Assembly: GCF_019091455.1 (NCBI RefSeq)
Contig: NZ_JAGXJN010000007.1
Span: 124,001 to 188,000, forward strand
From: Chitinophaga sp. GbtcB8
GTDB lineage: Bacteria > Bacteroidota > Bacteroidia > Chitinophagales > Chitinophagaceae
Direction of reading: 5' to 3'
DNA length: 64,000 nucleotides
Below the pieces are notes generated by a model, which did not search any database, was not told the origin of the DNA, and saw only the letters and a program-made list of their open reading frames with translations. The translations under genes and the position numbers were made by a program. Below, one piece after another: positions 42,276 through 51,769 of the stretch. Within the stretch, counting starts at the first letter, position 1; each line of letters opens with the position of its first letter.

Positions 42276-43853
42276 ATGAAAACATTCATCCCTCAAATAC
42301 AGCCTAAGCCCAGCCGCGTTATTGACCCATCAGTAAATGGCGCAAGCAGGCCCGCAGTACCGGTTTCCTTTACGGCTCCTGTTGTGCAAACGGTAACATC
42401 CCCCTTACGCCAGGTAAAACCCTTTCATGCAAACCCACCCGCAAATGCGCCGGTACAACGTACTATATCGGAGGCCAGGGATTGGGTTAAGGTTAACAGT
42501 GATAAATCAGGTTACCCTACCGGTTGGAATGTTATGCCCCGCGCCGCCGAAATAAAAGCTTATATAAAAGATAAAAAAGATGGCTGGCAGGATCTGGAAG
42601 CAGAGCTGGATGGTCCTAAACGGAAGAAGACCGCGCCTAAAAAAACTACCGGCGCTACCACCACAACCGGCGGCCCTAGCGCTGCTGCTATAAACTGGCA
42701 GATCCGGAAACAAAAGCTGGATGATAGTGTAGATATTGCCAATGATAAAATACAAAAGGCCAGCGGCGCCCTGCAGGCTTTCTTTGAAAAGCTGACCTCT
42801 TTACCGGCCAACATCCGGGTAAAGATCAGCGGGCTGGCAAATTCAGTAGGCGTAAAGCTGAACGAGGAACATTCCAGGCTGGCATTTTTCAGCACCTCCC
42901 TGCTTGAATACACAAAACAAGAGCTCAGTACCAATAAACGCACACCGGAAATACAAACCGCTATTGTAGAAGACCAGAACACCAAGGGATTAAGCGTGCA
43001 TATTTCCGGGAATAACAGCAGTGCCAATCAATTGCTGCAGCAACAATTAGGTAAAAAAACACTGGAAAAGGGTTATAAAGACACCATAAGGCCTTTTCAT
43101 ATTAAACGGAAAGCCGCCACGCTGGAACAAACTGTTAAGAAAAAGAGAACAGACGATGTAAAACGGCTGAAGTTAGACACCAAACATACGATAAGGGACT
43201 ATAAAAAAGTCAAGAAGAAAGACGAGTTTGTTTTAAGGGACGGAAGCGGCATCCCCATTTCGGAGCAGGAATTAAGAGAAAACCTGGCAAAAGCCCTGGC
43301 CGTTTCCGTACATAAGGAAACCAAGACCGGTTCGCAAAACCGCCAGCGAAAAGGCGCCCGGCACTTTGTAAAAAAACAGCGTAACCAAAAGCTAAAAAAT
43401 GTACAAGTGAAGGTGCCTGCAAATAACAAGGATATACATGCAGAATCAGCCATCCTGGAAAGCTTAAAGAACCAGGCAGACCAGATAATAGTGGCGGTTG
43501 GCGGCACCAAAGTGGCCTGTACTGCCTGCCAGGCCTATTATACAAAATTAAAGCAGGAAGCATTATTGGGCGATAATACCAGCTTTGCCTGGTTATCTGA
43601 ATCTTCCATTACCCAGCTGGGTTTTGATGCAGATAAAGTAACAGAATACCTGCTGGAAATTAAAACCATACTGGATAGCCGTATCAATGATCTGCGGTTC
43701 TATGAAGGCAAGTCCGGTACCTTTAATGATGACGACATGACGCTGGAAACTGACCTCGATACTGATTCTGAAGATGAAGCAGCCATGGAGGAAGTAAGCA
43801 CCACTACCAGTTTGATTGAGGTGGTTGATGAAGTAATGAAGGAGCTGTTCTAA
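42276..43853 (+). CDS. Deaminase-fold protein with Pro-rich leader (protein B)
   Basis: The 525-residue protein begins with a Pro-rich low-complexity leader containing APVQR (residues 58-62), then a basic Lys/Thr-rich linker (about 115-133) and helical segments. The deaminase-like core is near the C-terminus: NKDIHAESAILESL with His388 and Glu390, then GGTKVACTACQAYY with Cys415 and Cys418 (C-x2-C), as in the cytidine-deaminase superfamily. It ends in an acidic tail (TDSEDEAAMEE). No signal peptide is visible and no partner immunity gene follows. The Pro-rich leader with its APVQ element is shared with protein A. Role unknown. Confidence 0.65.
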   Translation: MKTFIPQIQPKPSRVIDPSVNGASRPAVPVSFTAPVVQTVTSPLRQVKPFHANPPANAPVQRTISEARDWVKVNSDKSGYPTGWNVMPRAAEIKAYIKDKKDGWQDLEAELDGPKRKKTAPKKTTGATTTTGGPSAAAINWQIRKQKLDDSVDIANDKIQKASGALQAFFEKLTSLPANIRVKISGLANSVGVKLNEEHSRLAFFSTSLLEYTKQELSTNKRTPEIQTAIVEDQNTKGLSVHISGNNSSANQLLQQQLGKKTLEKGYKDTIRPFHIKRKAATLEQTVKKKRTDDVKRLKLDTKHTIRDYKKVKKKDEFVLRDGSGIPISEQELRENLAKALAVSVHKETKTGSQNRQRKGARHFVKKQRNQKLKNVQVKVPANNKDIHAESAILESLKNQADQIIVAVGGTKVACTACQAYYTKLKQEALLGDNTSFAWLSESSITQLGFDADKVTEYLLEIKTILDSRINDLRFYEGKSGTFNDDDMTLETDLDTDSEDEAAMEEVSTTTSLIEVVDEVMKELF

Positions 43854-43940
43854 CGATCTTTGCACATTACTTCATCAGGATTGAAATATGCCGGATATAA
43901 TTAAAAGAACAGGCAATGGAAATAACAAGAATAGTTACAG

Positions 43941-44720
43941 ATGAGCAGTATAAGGGCAAAACCTCCTGACATGGCAAGGATCTTTATCACCGGCTCAGCA
44001 GACGGGCTGGGGCATTTGGCAGCAAAATCATTGATCGATCTGGGGCACCAGGTAGTGCTGCATGCACGCAATGCAGAGCGGGGAAAACAGGCATTAGAAA
44101 AAGTACCGGGTGCAGAAGATGTGTTAATTGCAGACCTTTCCAGTATAGCGGAAACCAGGGCACTGGCTGCAAACGCCAATGCTTCAGGCGCCTTTGATGT
44201 AGTGATCCACAATGCCGGCGTGTACCGGGTATCCGGGAAAAGCGCTGATGGCTGGCCGTTAATATTTGCGGTGAACAGTCTTGCGCCTTATATACTCACC
44301 TGTTTGATGCATAAACCGGAACGGCTTATTTACCTGAGCTCCGGCATGCATTTACATGGTAATCCAAACGTAGATGATCTTTCAGCGGACACACCTATTA
44401 CTTACTCCGATACCAAGCTGCATGACTTAATGTTGTCTATGGCGGTAACCCGTAAATGGGCCGGCGTATACTCAAATGCAGTTGATCCCGGCTGGGTACC
44501 AACAAAGATGGGCGGTGCAGGCGCACCGGACAATCTTAAAGAAGGTTTTGCCACACAGGTTTGGCTGGCCGTGAGTAATGATGCGGAAGCCACTGTAAGC
44601 GGTGAGTATTTCCATCATAAAAAACAGGCGCATTACCTGGCAGCTGCTAAGGATGCGGCTTTGCAGGAGAAGTTCCTTTCCGTTTGTGAAGGAATTACCG
44701 GGGTAAGGTTTGGTGATTGA
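43941..44720 (+). CDS. Short-chain dehydrogenase/reductase
   Basis: The 259-residue SDR has the nucleotide-binding glycine motif ITGSADGLGHLAAKSL, the NAG-type strand VIHNAGVY, the active-site Ser in YLSSGMH and the YSDTK catalytic Tyr/Lys pair, followed by DPGWVPTKMGG. An ATG at 43971 (MARIFITG) would trim a short leader and is the more typical start. It ends 2 bases from the convergent AraC-family gene. The metabolite acted on is unknown. It may be linked to the AraC-epimerase neighbourhood. Confidence 0.86.
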   Translation: MSSIRAKPPDMARIFITGSADGLGHLAAKSLIDLGHQVVLHARNAERGKQALEKVPGAEDVLIADLSSIAETRALAANANASGAFDVVIHNAGVYRVSGKSADGWPLIFAVNSLAPYILTCLMHKPERLIYLSSGMHLHGNPNVDDLSADTPITYSDTKLHDLMLSMAVTRKWAGVYSNAVDPGWVPTKMGGAGAPDNLKEGFATQVWLAVSNDAEATVSGEYFHHKKQAHYLAAAKDAALQEKFLSVCEGITGVRFGD

Positions 44721-44722
44721 CA

Positions 44723-45553
44723 TTACGCCTGAGGCCCGGCCAATTCATACTGCTGCACTTGTCCTGGATTATATCCAAAATGCTTTTTAAAGGCAAAGGA
44801 GAAATGCGACAGGTTTTCAAAGCCGGCATCGATAAATATTTCGGTAGGTTTCCGTTTGTTAACAGCAATCTGGTAATGAGCGTGCTCCAGGCGCTTACGG
44901 GTAAGCCAGCGGCGGGGCGTGGTTTTGAACACCTTTTCAAAATCTTTTTTAAAAGTGCTAAGACTGCGCCCACTGAGGTAGGCAAGCTTTTCGAGCGGGA
45001 GATTGTACAGGAAATGCTGTTCCATAAAATCGGCCAGGTTTACCTTACCCGGTTCATGAAAAGCGCTGAGCAGCCTTTGTACATGCGGGTTACAGGTATC
45101 CAGCACAGTAAGGCATTCAGCGATCTTAATTTCCGCCAGCTCAGGCGGCAATTCATCCCGCATCCCAAAATAAGGCAGCAGTGAGCTAAACAGGCTTTCC
45201 AGCAATGGGTGTTTTTCTAAGGCCAGATGCCCCTTCCATTTGCCTTCGGCAGGATTTTCCGTTCGTGCAGCATAAAACTTTTTGAGTAAGGCTTCCGGGA
45301 ACAGGATGGACAGCGAACGGAAAGGAATATCATCTGCAGGCAGCTTGACCAGCCGGCCCAGCTGGTTGCGCGGGATGAGCAAAGTGGTTCCCCGGGTAAA
45401 ACGATGTACCTGGTCGGCATACGACAACTCCAGCGTTCCGGCAAAAACATAAACCAATGCATGCTGATCAAGGATCAGCTCCCGGCTGTAATGCTTTTCC
45501 CTTTTACAGGATACAAAGATCCGCCCCTTTACATTTGCGCCTGTTTGTTCCAT
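44723..45553 (-). CDS. AraC-family transcriptional regulator
   Basis: The 276-residue regulator has an N-terminal cupin-like half (HALVYVFAGTLELSYAD, RGTTLLIPRNQLGRLVKL). The C-terminal AraC DNA-binding domain has two helix-turn-helices, LEKLAYLSGRSLSTFKKDF and PTEIFIDAGFENLSHFSFAFKKHFGYNPG. It is encoded between the SDR gene (2 bases convergent) and the epimerase-like reductase gene (18 bases on the same strand), so it may be transcribed with the reductase and control either. Effector unknown. Confidence 0.87.
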   Translation of the reverse strand: MEQTGANVKGRIFVSCKREKHYSRELILDQHALVYVFAGTLELSYADQVHRFTRGTTLLIPRNQLGRLVKLPADDIPFRSLSILFPEALLKKFYAARTENPAEGKWKGHLALEKHPLLESLFSSLLPYFGMRDELPPELAEIKIAECLTVLDTCNPHVQRLLSAFHEPGKVNLADFMEQHFLYNLPLEKLAYLSGRSLSTFKKDFEKVFKTTPRRWLTRKRLEHAHYQIAVNKRKPTEIFIDAGFENLSHFSFAFKKHFGYNPGQVQQYELAGPQA

Positions 45554-45571
45554 AACATAAAGCTAACAAAT

Positions 45572-46609
45572 TCACTTCAGCAAGCCCAGTCTGATCAAAC
45601 TTTCAGCAGTTGCGGTCACTGCTTCCCGATTGCTTCGCGGATGCCAGTTCAGCAAAAGGGTAGCTTTCTTGTGGCTGGCCTCTTTTACCATACCCAGCAG
45701 CGGAACAACGAGCTTTACCTTTGGGTTAAAAAGCGCGGTGAGCCGCATAAGCCAGCTGGGAATTTCCTTGCGGGGAACTTTTATTGCCTTATCGCCAAAT
45801 GCGCTATGCAATATATTTGCGATGTCCAGCATAGAGATCGCTTCACCGGCTACGGCAAGAAAACGCTCACCGCCAGCCGCTGGATCAACCATTGCTTTTA
45901 CGTGCAGATCCGCCACATCCCGTACATCAACATAACCAAAACGTATCCTGGGCAAACCTTTTAAGCGCCCTCTGAGCATCTGACAGATCATTTGTATTGA
46001 ATGAGAATAATCCGCGCCCAACACCGGCCCTAATACGCCCACGGGGTTCACTACAGCCAGTTCCAGGCCTTTGCCTTCACCGTTCACATAATCCCATGCC
46101 GCTTTTTCCGACAGGGTTTTGGATTTCTGGTATGCCGGTACATCCTGGCTAAGGTCAGACCAATCTTCTTCAGTATAAGGTGTTTTTTTATTGGTTCCCA
46201 TACCAACAGCGCCAAACGCAGAAGTTAGCACCACCCGTTGTACACCGGCGGCTTTTGCGGCACGCAGCACAAACAGTACGCCATTAACCGCAGGCAAAAT
46301 AAATTCGTCCTCATGCTTTGCGTTAAAGTTGGGTGTAGGCGAAGCGGGATGGATAACATAAGTACAGCCTTGTGCTGCTTCTTTCCATCTGTTTTCCTGC
46401 GACAGATCTGCTTCAACAAAAGACAGGTTATCAAAATTGGATATGCCGCCAGTACTCAGCATTTGCTTTACATCAGGTATACGGTTAAGCGACCGCAGGC
46501 TGGCCTTCACTTTATAACCCTTATTCAACAAAGCTATTATACAATAGCTGGCAATGAACCCCGAACCACCGGTTACCAGCACCCTTTTGCCATTACTTGT
46601 AATCTCCAT
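45572..46609 (-). CDS. NAD(P)-dependent epimerase/dihydroflavonol-reductase-like protein
   Basis: The extended SDR of about 345 residues has the Rossmann motif GKRVLVTGGSGFIASYC, the TSAFGAVG active-site strand and the YQKSKTLSEKAAW catalytic Tyr/Lys pair, in the order seen in dihydroflavonol-4-reductase-like enzymes that reduce aldehydes or ketones. The ATG at 46609 places the Rossmann motif near the N-terminus; the longer frame to 46657 lacks support. It shares an operon-like arrangement with the AraC regulator downstream. Natural substrate unknown. Confidence 0.84.
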   Translation of the reverse strand: MEITSNGKRVLVTGGSGFIASYCIIALLNKGYKVKASLRSLNRIPDVKQMLSTGGISNFDNLSFVEADLSQENRWKEAAQGCTYVIHPASPTPNFNAKHEDEFILPAVNGVLFVLRAAKAAGVQRVVLTSAFGAVGMGTNKKTPYTEEDWSDLSQDVPAYQKSKTLSEKAAWDYVNGEGKGLELAVVNPVGVLGPVLGADYSHSIQMICQMLRGRLKGLPRIRFGYVDVRDVADLHVKAMVDPAAGGERFLAVAGEAISMLDIANILHSAFGDKAIKVPRKEIPSWLMRLTALFNPKVKLVVPLLGMVKEASHKKATLLLNWHPRSNREAVTATAESLIRLGLLK

Positions 46610-46699
46610 TTTTTTTATGCAAAAGTAAATACCCGGAAGTTCCGGGGTTTTGTTCAAACGTTGTATTTACTTTGTTGAAAAGGTTATTATTGCCGTCCG

Positions 46700-49369
46700 C
46701 TATTCACTGCGTAAACTTTTCATAGGATCCATTAACGCAGCTTTGATACTTTGAAAACTTACTGTCAGCAAAGCAATCCCAATTGCCAGCAATCCTGCCA
46801 GCGCAAAGATCCACCAGTCAATGGTAACCCTATAGGCAAATCCCTTCAGCCATTGATCCATGCCCCACCAGGCAATAGGCGTAGCCAGCACCAGCGCTAT
46901 CAGAATAAGTTTGAGAAAGTCTTTGGAGAGTAAGGCCACCACACTGCTACCGGAGGCACCCAGCACTTTGTGCACGCCACTCTCTTTGGTGCGTGGTGCG
47001 GCAGTGTAGGTAGCCAATCCGAATAATCCTAAACAGGCAATGAAGATGGTAAGGCTTGAGAACAGGGTTAATACCTGTTCTATTTTTTGCTCGCTGAGAT
47101 AAACCTGCGCAAAGCGGTCATCTAAGAACGAATAGGAAAAAGGAGCTGCGGGCGAAAATGATTCCCACTGCTGCTTCAATGAAGCGAGGAGCTGCGGCAG
47201 CTTATCCGTATGGGTTTTAACCAGGATATTGCCGGAGTTCCTGCCCAGGAACATGACTAATGGCCCGATCTTCTGCCGCAGGGATTCAAAATGAAAGTCG
47301 CTTACAACACCAATAACCCGGTAATATGTTTTTACCCCATTATCATCAATATTGCCGACCAGCTCTCTTCCTATAGGATCCTTTTGCCAGCCTAAGGCCC
47401 GTACAGCCGTTTCGTTCAGAATAACAGCAAAGGAATCGGTAGAAAAACTTTTTGAAAAATTACGCCCCTGTACCACATGCATTCCCAATGTAGGAACATA
47501 CGCATCATCCACATAATAGAACCGGCTCATGACACCTTTATCAGGGTTTTCTTTCGCCATTACAGTGGTGTTGTCATTATTTGTTTTTCCAACAGGTACC
47601 TGCCCTGAAATACTTCCCGTGATAACTTGCGGAGATTGAATGATCCGGTCGCGGAATACAGATTCGTTATTGCGCAGCATATGCGTATCATGAATAACCA
47701 GCACCTGTTCACGGTTAAAACCAAGACTCTGCGTCCGCATGTAACGCAATTGCCGGTCGGCCGTAACAGTGGCAATAATCATTGAAATGGTGATAAAAAA
47801 TTGAAACACTACCAAACCGCTTCGCAGGTTAAAGCTTCCGCGTCCGGTTGTAACCCGCCCTTTCAATACTGCAACCGGCTTAAAGGAAGCCAGGTAAAAA
47901 GCAGGGTAACTACCTGCCAGCAGCCCCACCAGCACAGCTCCCGCTACCAGGCCAACCGCTACAAATGGATTGATCAATAAGCTCATTGTAAGGGCCTTGC
48001 CTGTGAGCTGATTAAAGAAGGGCAAACCCAGGCCTACCATCAGCAATCCAACTACCAGCGCCGCTATTGCCAGCAGCACCGATTCCATCAGGAACTGCAG
48101 CTGCAATTGCCCTTTTACAGAGCCCAGCACCTTACGCACACCTACCTCACGGGAACGCCGTACAGCCGTGGCCGTAGACAGGTTCATAAAGTTCACACAG
48201 GCTATTATCAACATAAAAAAAGCAATGGCCGTAAGCACGTATACGTATAGAATGTTACCTCCCGGGCTTAGCTCTGTTCCTCCGAAGGGGGAATACAAAT
48301 GAATACTGGTCAGCGGCTGTAGAAATATCCCGAAATCATCCCCCTTCTCACGAAACTGTTTCAGGCTGATTGACAGGAACTGCTGCAATTCAACACCCAC
48401 CTCTTTTTCAGCGAGCCGGGAGATCTTAGCTTCCAATTGTTTGTAATCGTATTTCTCCGGCAGCAGCAGGTAGGTATAATAGTTCATGTTATAAAGCCAT
48501 CCCATATGCCGCTCTTTATAAGTGGCTAACGAAGCCAGCATGTTGAAGTGGAAATGGGAGTTCACCGGTAGATCCCTGACCACGCCCGTAATCCTGTAGG
48601 GCGTTTTATCACTTCCAAATAACAAGACTTTCCCGGTTGCCTCCTGGTTGCCGAAGTATTTCCGGGCGGTTTCCTCCGTCACTACCAGGGTGTTTGGCTC
48701 GGTCAGCGCCCGCTTTGGATCTCCTTCCAGGAACGGAATGGTGAATACATCAAAAAAGGCTGAGTCGGCATACAGCAGATGATCTTCTTTAAATGAGGTT
48801 GTTCCATAACTAACAAACTCACCGCTCTGATTCTGTATATGCGTTACTTTTAATACTTCCGGAAATTCCTGCTGCAAGTCCCCGGCAGCACTCGAACCTA
48901 AGACTGGTCCGCTGGCATCCTCACCGTTTAACCGCAACTTGAGTGCAACCCGGAAGATCCGGTCAGCTTTCTCGTTATAGCGGTCGTAGGATAATTCATC
49001 CTGCACATACAGCAGGATCAGTATGCAGGTAGCCAGCCCGATGGCTAAACCAACTATATTAATGCTGGTTGAAATTTTTTGCCGCTTCAGCGTCCGAAAC
49101 GCGATCTTTAAATAATTCCGTATCATGATGGAGTTTAAGCTAGAGGTATAGTGTTGTTGTTTATTTGTTTTTCTTCTGCGCACAAAGGGCGGCAGCACGG
49201 ATACTACGCTCAGCAGGTAACGCAGTGTGGCCCTGGTTTTGCCCGAACTATTATACCAGTGCGTATAGAGCTCATGCAGATCACCTTCTACTTCCTCCAA
49301 TGTATTGTCAGGATGCAGCTTGGTTAGCAGCCAGTGGGCCCAGCGGGGTGGTTGAACAGGTGATCTCAT
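46700..49369 (-). CDS. MacB-like ABC permease with N-terminal prefix domain
   Basis: The 889-residue membrane protein begins with a permease-prefix domain (RWAHWLLTKLHPDNTLEEVEGDLHELYTHWYN, about residues 9-75). A MacB-type periplasmic core and two FtsX domains follow (RSREVGVRKVLGSVKGQ; ESGVHKVLGASGSSVVALLS), ending in DPMKSLRSE. The prefix is typical of permeases encoded beside PadR regulators, as here: a PadR-like gene overlaps it by four bases. No ATPase is adjacent. It probably belongs to an efflux or envelope-stress system. It is larger than the permease at 36731 because of the prefix. Confidence 0.9.
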   Translation of the reverse strand: MRSPVQPPRWAHWLLTKLHPDNTLEEVEGDLHELYTHWYNSSGKTRATLRYLLSVVSVLPPFVRRRKTNKQQHYTSSLNSIMIRNYLKIAFRTLKRQKISTSINIVGLAIGLATCILILLYVQDELSYDRYNEKADRIFRVALKLRLNGEDASGPVLGSSAAGDLQQEFPEVLKVTHIQNQSGEFVSYGTTSFKEDHLLYADSAFFDVFTIPFLEGDPKRALTEPNTLVVTEETARKYFGNQEATGKVLLFGSDKTPYRITGVVRDLPVNSHFHFNMLASLATYKERHMGWLYNMNYYTYLLLPEKYDYKQLEAKISRLAEKEVGVELQQFLSISLKQFREKGDDFGIFLQPLTSIHLYSPFGGTELSPGGNILYVYVLTAIAFFMLIIACVNFMNLSTATAVRRSREVGVRKVLGSVKGQLQLQFLMESVLLAIAALVVGLLMVGLGLPFFNQLTGKALTMSLLINPFVAVGLVAGAVLVGLLAGSYPAFYLASFKPVAVLKGRVTTGRGSFNLRSGLVVFQFFITISMIIATVTADRQLRYMRTQSLGFNREQVLVIHDTHMLRNNESVFRDRIIQSPQVITGSISGQVPVGKTNNDNTTVMAKENPDKGVMSRFYYVDDAYVPTLGMHVVQGRNFSKSFSTDSFAVILNETAVRALGWQKDPIGRELVGNIDDNGVKTYYRVIGVVSDFHFESLRQKIGPLVMFLGRNSGNILVKTHTDKLPQLLASLKQQWESFSPAAPFSYSFLDDRFAQVYLSEQKIEQVLTLFSSLTIFIACLGLFGLATYTAAPRTKESGVHKVLGASGSSVVALLSKDFLKLILIALVLATPIAWWGMDQWLKGFAYRVTIDWWIFALAGLLAIGIALLTVSFQSIKAALMDPMKSLRSE

Positions 49370-49704
49370 ATGCCACCAAGCCGGAAAGTGTGAGGCGGCA
49401 ATAACTGCCAGAGGTTTTGACGAAGCTGCTGAATTTCCTGAAGCGCCCCGCTTCCCAGCGCCGTAATGCGGAACAGCCGTTTACGCCGCCCGCCGCGTTC
49501 GGCCGTGGCTCCGCCCAGTTCTGATTGCACAAACCCTTTCTCTTCCAAACGGATCAGGGTGTTATGAACTGTGCCGAATGTAACAATACGTCCCGTATGC
49601 TCTTCCAGCGCCTGGCTTACTGTAACGCCGTAGCCCTCTCCGTCCAGGATGGCCACCATCAGTAAAACCACTTCTTCAAATTCACCCAAATAGGTTCTGC
49701 GCAT
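49366..49704 (-). CDS. PadR-family transcriptional regulator
   Basis: The 112-residue winged helix-turn-helix protein has the PadR pattern LGEFEEVVLLMVAILDGEGYGVTVSQALEEHTG, then TFGTVHNTLIRLEEKGFVQSE and a wing GGRRKRLFRIT. Its stop codon overlaps the permease start (ATGA, 49366-49369), an arrangement common for PadR-controlled permeases, so it likely represses its own operon. The inducing ligand is unknown. Confidence 0.93.
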   Translation of the reverse strand: MRRTYLGEFEEVVLLMVAILDGEGYGVTVSQALEEHTGRIVTFGTVHNTLIRLEEKGFVQSELGGATAERGGRRKRLFRITALGSGALQEIQQLRQNLWQLLPPHTFRLGGI

Positions 49705-49761
49705 AAGTTCAGGTTATTAGTTTCTATTTTGTCGAACAAATGAGGTGCCAACTAATGAAAC

Positions 49762-49787
49762 AGGCCGTTCCTGGCTGGGAACGGCCT
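49762..49787. terminator. Strong hairpin in the PadR/glycan gap
   Basis: AGGCCGTTCC and GGAACGGCCT form a perfect 10-base GC-rich stem around a six-base loop, followed on the plus strand by a short TTTAT. It could end the transcript of the gene at 49909 on the minus strand, about 120 bases past that gene's stop, although the T run is on the other side. Confidence 0.5.
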
Positions 49788-49908
49788 TTATGATAAATCA
49801 AGCAGTTAATAATTGTCCGCAAATGGACATTATTTGTTCAGCAGCGGACAATATTGACTGAACAATTTATGCAGTGAATAACAATACAAAACTAAAAAAC
49901 TAATTATT

Positions 49909-50796
49909 TCACAATGAAAGCGCAGTATCTATTACTTTTTTCGCTACAGCTTTGGTAGTAAGATGATCCAGCGTATGCTGGTACAGCTGGTCCATCACTT
50001 CCTGATAACGGTCTGCATTAAACTGTTTGGAATGCAGCAGCAGCATTCCCTGCTTTATCAGCTCCTTTGGAAAATTGTGCATCGTATTGGCCGGACAGGC
50101 TTCCAGCCCGGGGAAATAAGGTAAACAATAATTCCCTAGTATCTCGTAATGGCGCATACAATCCCAACCTGCTTTTTTGGTGGTCAGCCCGTAATAGGCT
50201 TTGTAATAATCGTCATAATAAAGCTGCTCGTCGTTGAAGATATAGGTATCTTTCACACCCGGTATAATGGTGCCGAATAGCTGCTCTTTAGCCATAGCTG
50301 GCGCGGCATGCATCTTCTGCTCCGGGATGCTGAAAGAGATGGGAAAAACATTTTTCACACTGTCCGTCAGCTCTCTTTTAAAATAAGGATACTTTTTATA
50401 AAGTGGTAAAATGCTGGTTTCATCTATGCCATCTACCAGTAATATTTTATTGGCAGGATATTTTTTCGATACCAGCCTGAAATAATTGTCACACCTGTTA
50501 ATAGCACCATAGATAACCAGGTCGTAGTACCTGTTCTTTATTTTCTGTTCAATATCCGTCCGGTCAATTTTATTCTCCCCTATCAACCAGAATGCAGAGA
50601 ACCCTCCCCATATTGTTTTAGGGTCTACCTTATCCTGCTGGTCTTTATATAAAGAGATGATCTGTGTGCTGTCTGTTACATCATCGCCCAATAATTCATA
50701 TAGCCCGTAAAAAAGAAGGTCGTTCAGATAATCGCTGATAAATCCGTAACTGGCTTTGAATATTTTCCGGTGATCTGTAACATATAGTATCTTCAT
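49909..50796 (-). CDS. Unrecognised glycan-locus protein, possibly glycosyltransferase-like
   Basis: The 295-residue soluble protein is not confidently recognised. It begins KILYVTDHRKIFKASYGF, has a Rossmann-like alternation and a conserved-looking C-terminal block KKAGWDCMRHYEILGNYCLPYFPGLEACPANTM (residues about 208-240). That block resembles the C-terminal part of some CgeB/exostosin-like glycosyltransferases where a nucleotide-sugar is held. It sits 4 bases from a GT2 gene upstream in the same direction, so a role in surface-glycan synthesis is plausible. Function is inferred from context and weak resemblance. Confidence 0.5.
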   Translation of the reverse strand: MKILYVTDHRKIFKASYGFISDYLNDLLFYGLYELLGDDVTDSTQIISLYKDQQDKVDPKTIWGGFSAFWLIGENKIDRTDIEQKIKNRYYDLVIYGAINRCDNYFRLVSKKYPANKILLVDGIDETSILPLYKKYPYFKRELTDSVKNVFPISFSIPEQKMHAAPAMAKEQLFGTIIPGVKDTYIFNDEQLYYDDYYKAYYGLTTKKAGWDCMRHYEILGNYCLPYFPGLEACPANTMHNFPKELIKQGMLLLHSKQFNADRYQEVMDQLYQHTLDHLTTKAVAKKVIDTALSL

Positions 50797-50800
50797 TGCA

Positions 50801-51769
50801 TTAAAAACGTTTATCCTTCCGATGTTTAAATTTCATGCGGGTACCTTTCCACCAGGCATCCAGGCGCAGCAGAACGGGCTGCAGGTGAGTAGTTTTTCTG
50901 TTATAAAAGCAGGTATCCAAAGTGTCGCCCAGCGGCCCTTTATATCTATTCCTGGTAAAATAGTATTGCCGGTGTTGCTTTTTAAAAGCTTTCCAGTATA
51001 CGCTCCGGGGAATTAATTTTTGATCATAGCTGCGGGTAAGTATCCTGGCTGCTTCCAGGTAATTCTGGCCGGTTTTAACAGCGCGGGTGGTTACATCGCC
51101 ACTATGGTTCCTGAAATAATTCAATGTACGGCCGCTGATAAAAACATCCCCCATTTTACACAGTTCAATCCAAAAGTACCAGTCCCCGCTGAATTTAAAC
51201 TCCAGGAACGCTTCGTCCACGGCAAAAAACAGCGCTCTTCTGAAAAGCGCCATGCTGGCATTAAAAATGGAACATTGGGTAGAAAGGTATTTGATTATAA
51301 ATTCCCGGCCGCTGATGGTATCCTCCAACTGTTTATAAAACGACTGCCACATGATATTATCATGCATATCAATCACAATGGACTGGCAGTATGCAATAGT
51401 ACAATGGTCGTGCTTTTCAAGGCCGGCTACCAGGTGCTGTAAAAGGGAGGCTTCACAGTAATCGTCACTTTCCGCCATCCAGATATACTTTCCGGCGGCG
51501 GCTTCCACCCCTTTTTTCCACTGACGGAACACACTGCCGCCATTCACTTCGTTATAAATGATCTTTTTAACTTTAGGATGATCCCTGTACCGTTCAATAA
51601 TTTCACGGCTGTTATCTGTAGAACAGTCATCCAGGATAATTACTTCAAAGTCGCTGAAACTTTGGTTCAATACGGATGTTATCCTCTCCTCCAGATAAGC
51701 AGCATGGTTATAGTTAGGAATAATCACAGAAACAAGCGGAGCATTGGCATCCGGCTTTATACTCTTCAT
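50801..51769 (-). CDS. GT2 glycosyltransferase (GT-A fold)
   Basis: The family 2 transferase of about 322 residues starts at the ATG at 51769; a TTG one codon earlier is not needed. Its N-terminal GT-A domain reads VSVIIPNYNHAAYLEERI, FEVIILDDCSTDNSREII and WMAESDDY, the last being the nucleotide-sugar/metal-binding site. The C-terminal part is helical and basic. It makes glycosidic bonds from a nucleotide sugar, probably for a surface polysaccharide. A decayed relative of this sequence lies at 56658. It forms a pair with the gene at 49909. Confidence 0.88.
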   Translation of the reverse strand: MKSIKPDANAPLVSVIIPNYNHAAYLEERITSVLNQSFSDFEVIILDDCSTDNSREIIERYRDHPKVKKIIYNEVNGGSVFRQWKKGVEAAAGKYIWMAESDDYCEASLLQHLVAGLEKHDHCTIAYCQSIVIDMHDNIMWQSFYKQLEDTISGREFIIKYLSTQCSIFNASMALFRRALFFAVDEAFLEFKFSGDWYFWIELCKMGDVFISGRTLNYFRNHSGDVTTRAVKTGQNYLEAARILTRSYDQKLIPRSVYWKAFKKQHRQYYFTRNRYKGPLGDTLDTCFYNRKTTHLQPVLLRLDAWWKGTRMKFKHRKDKRF

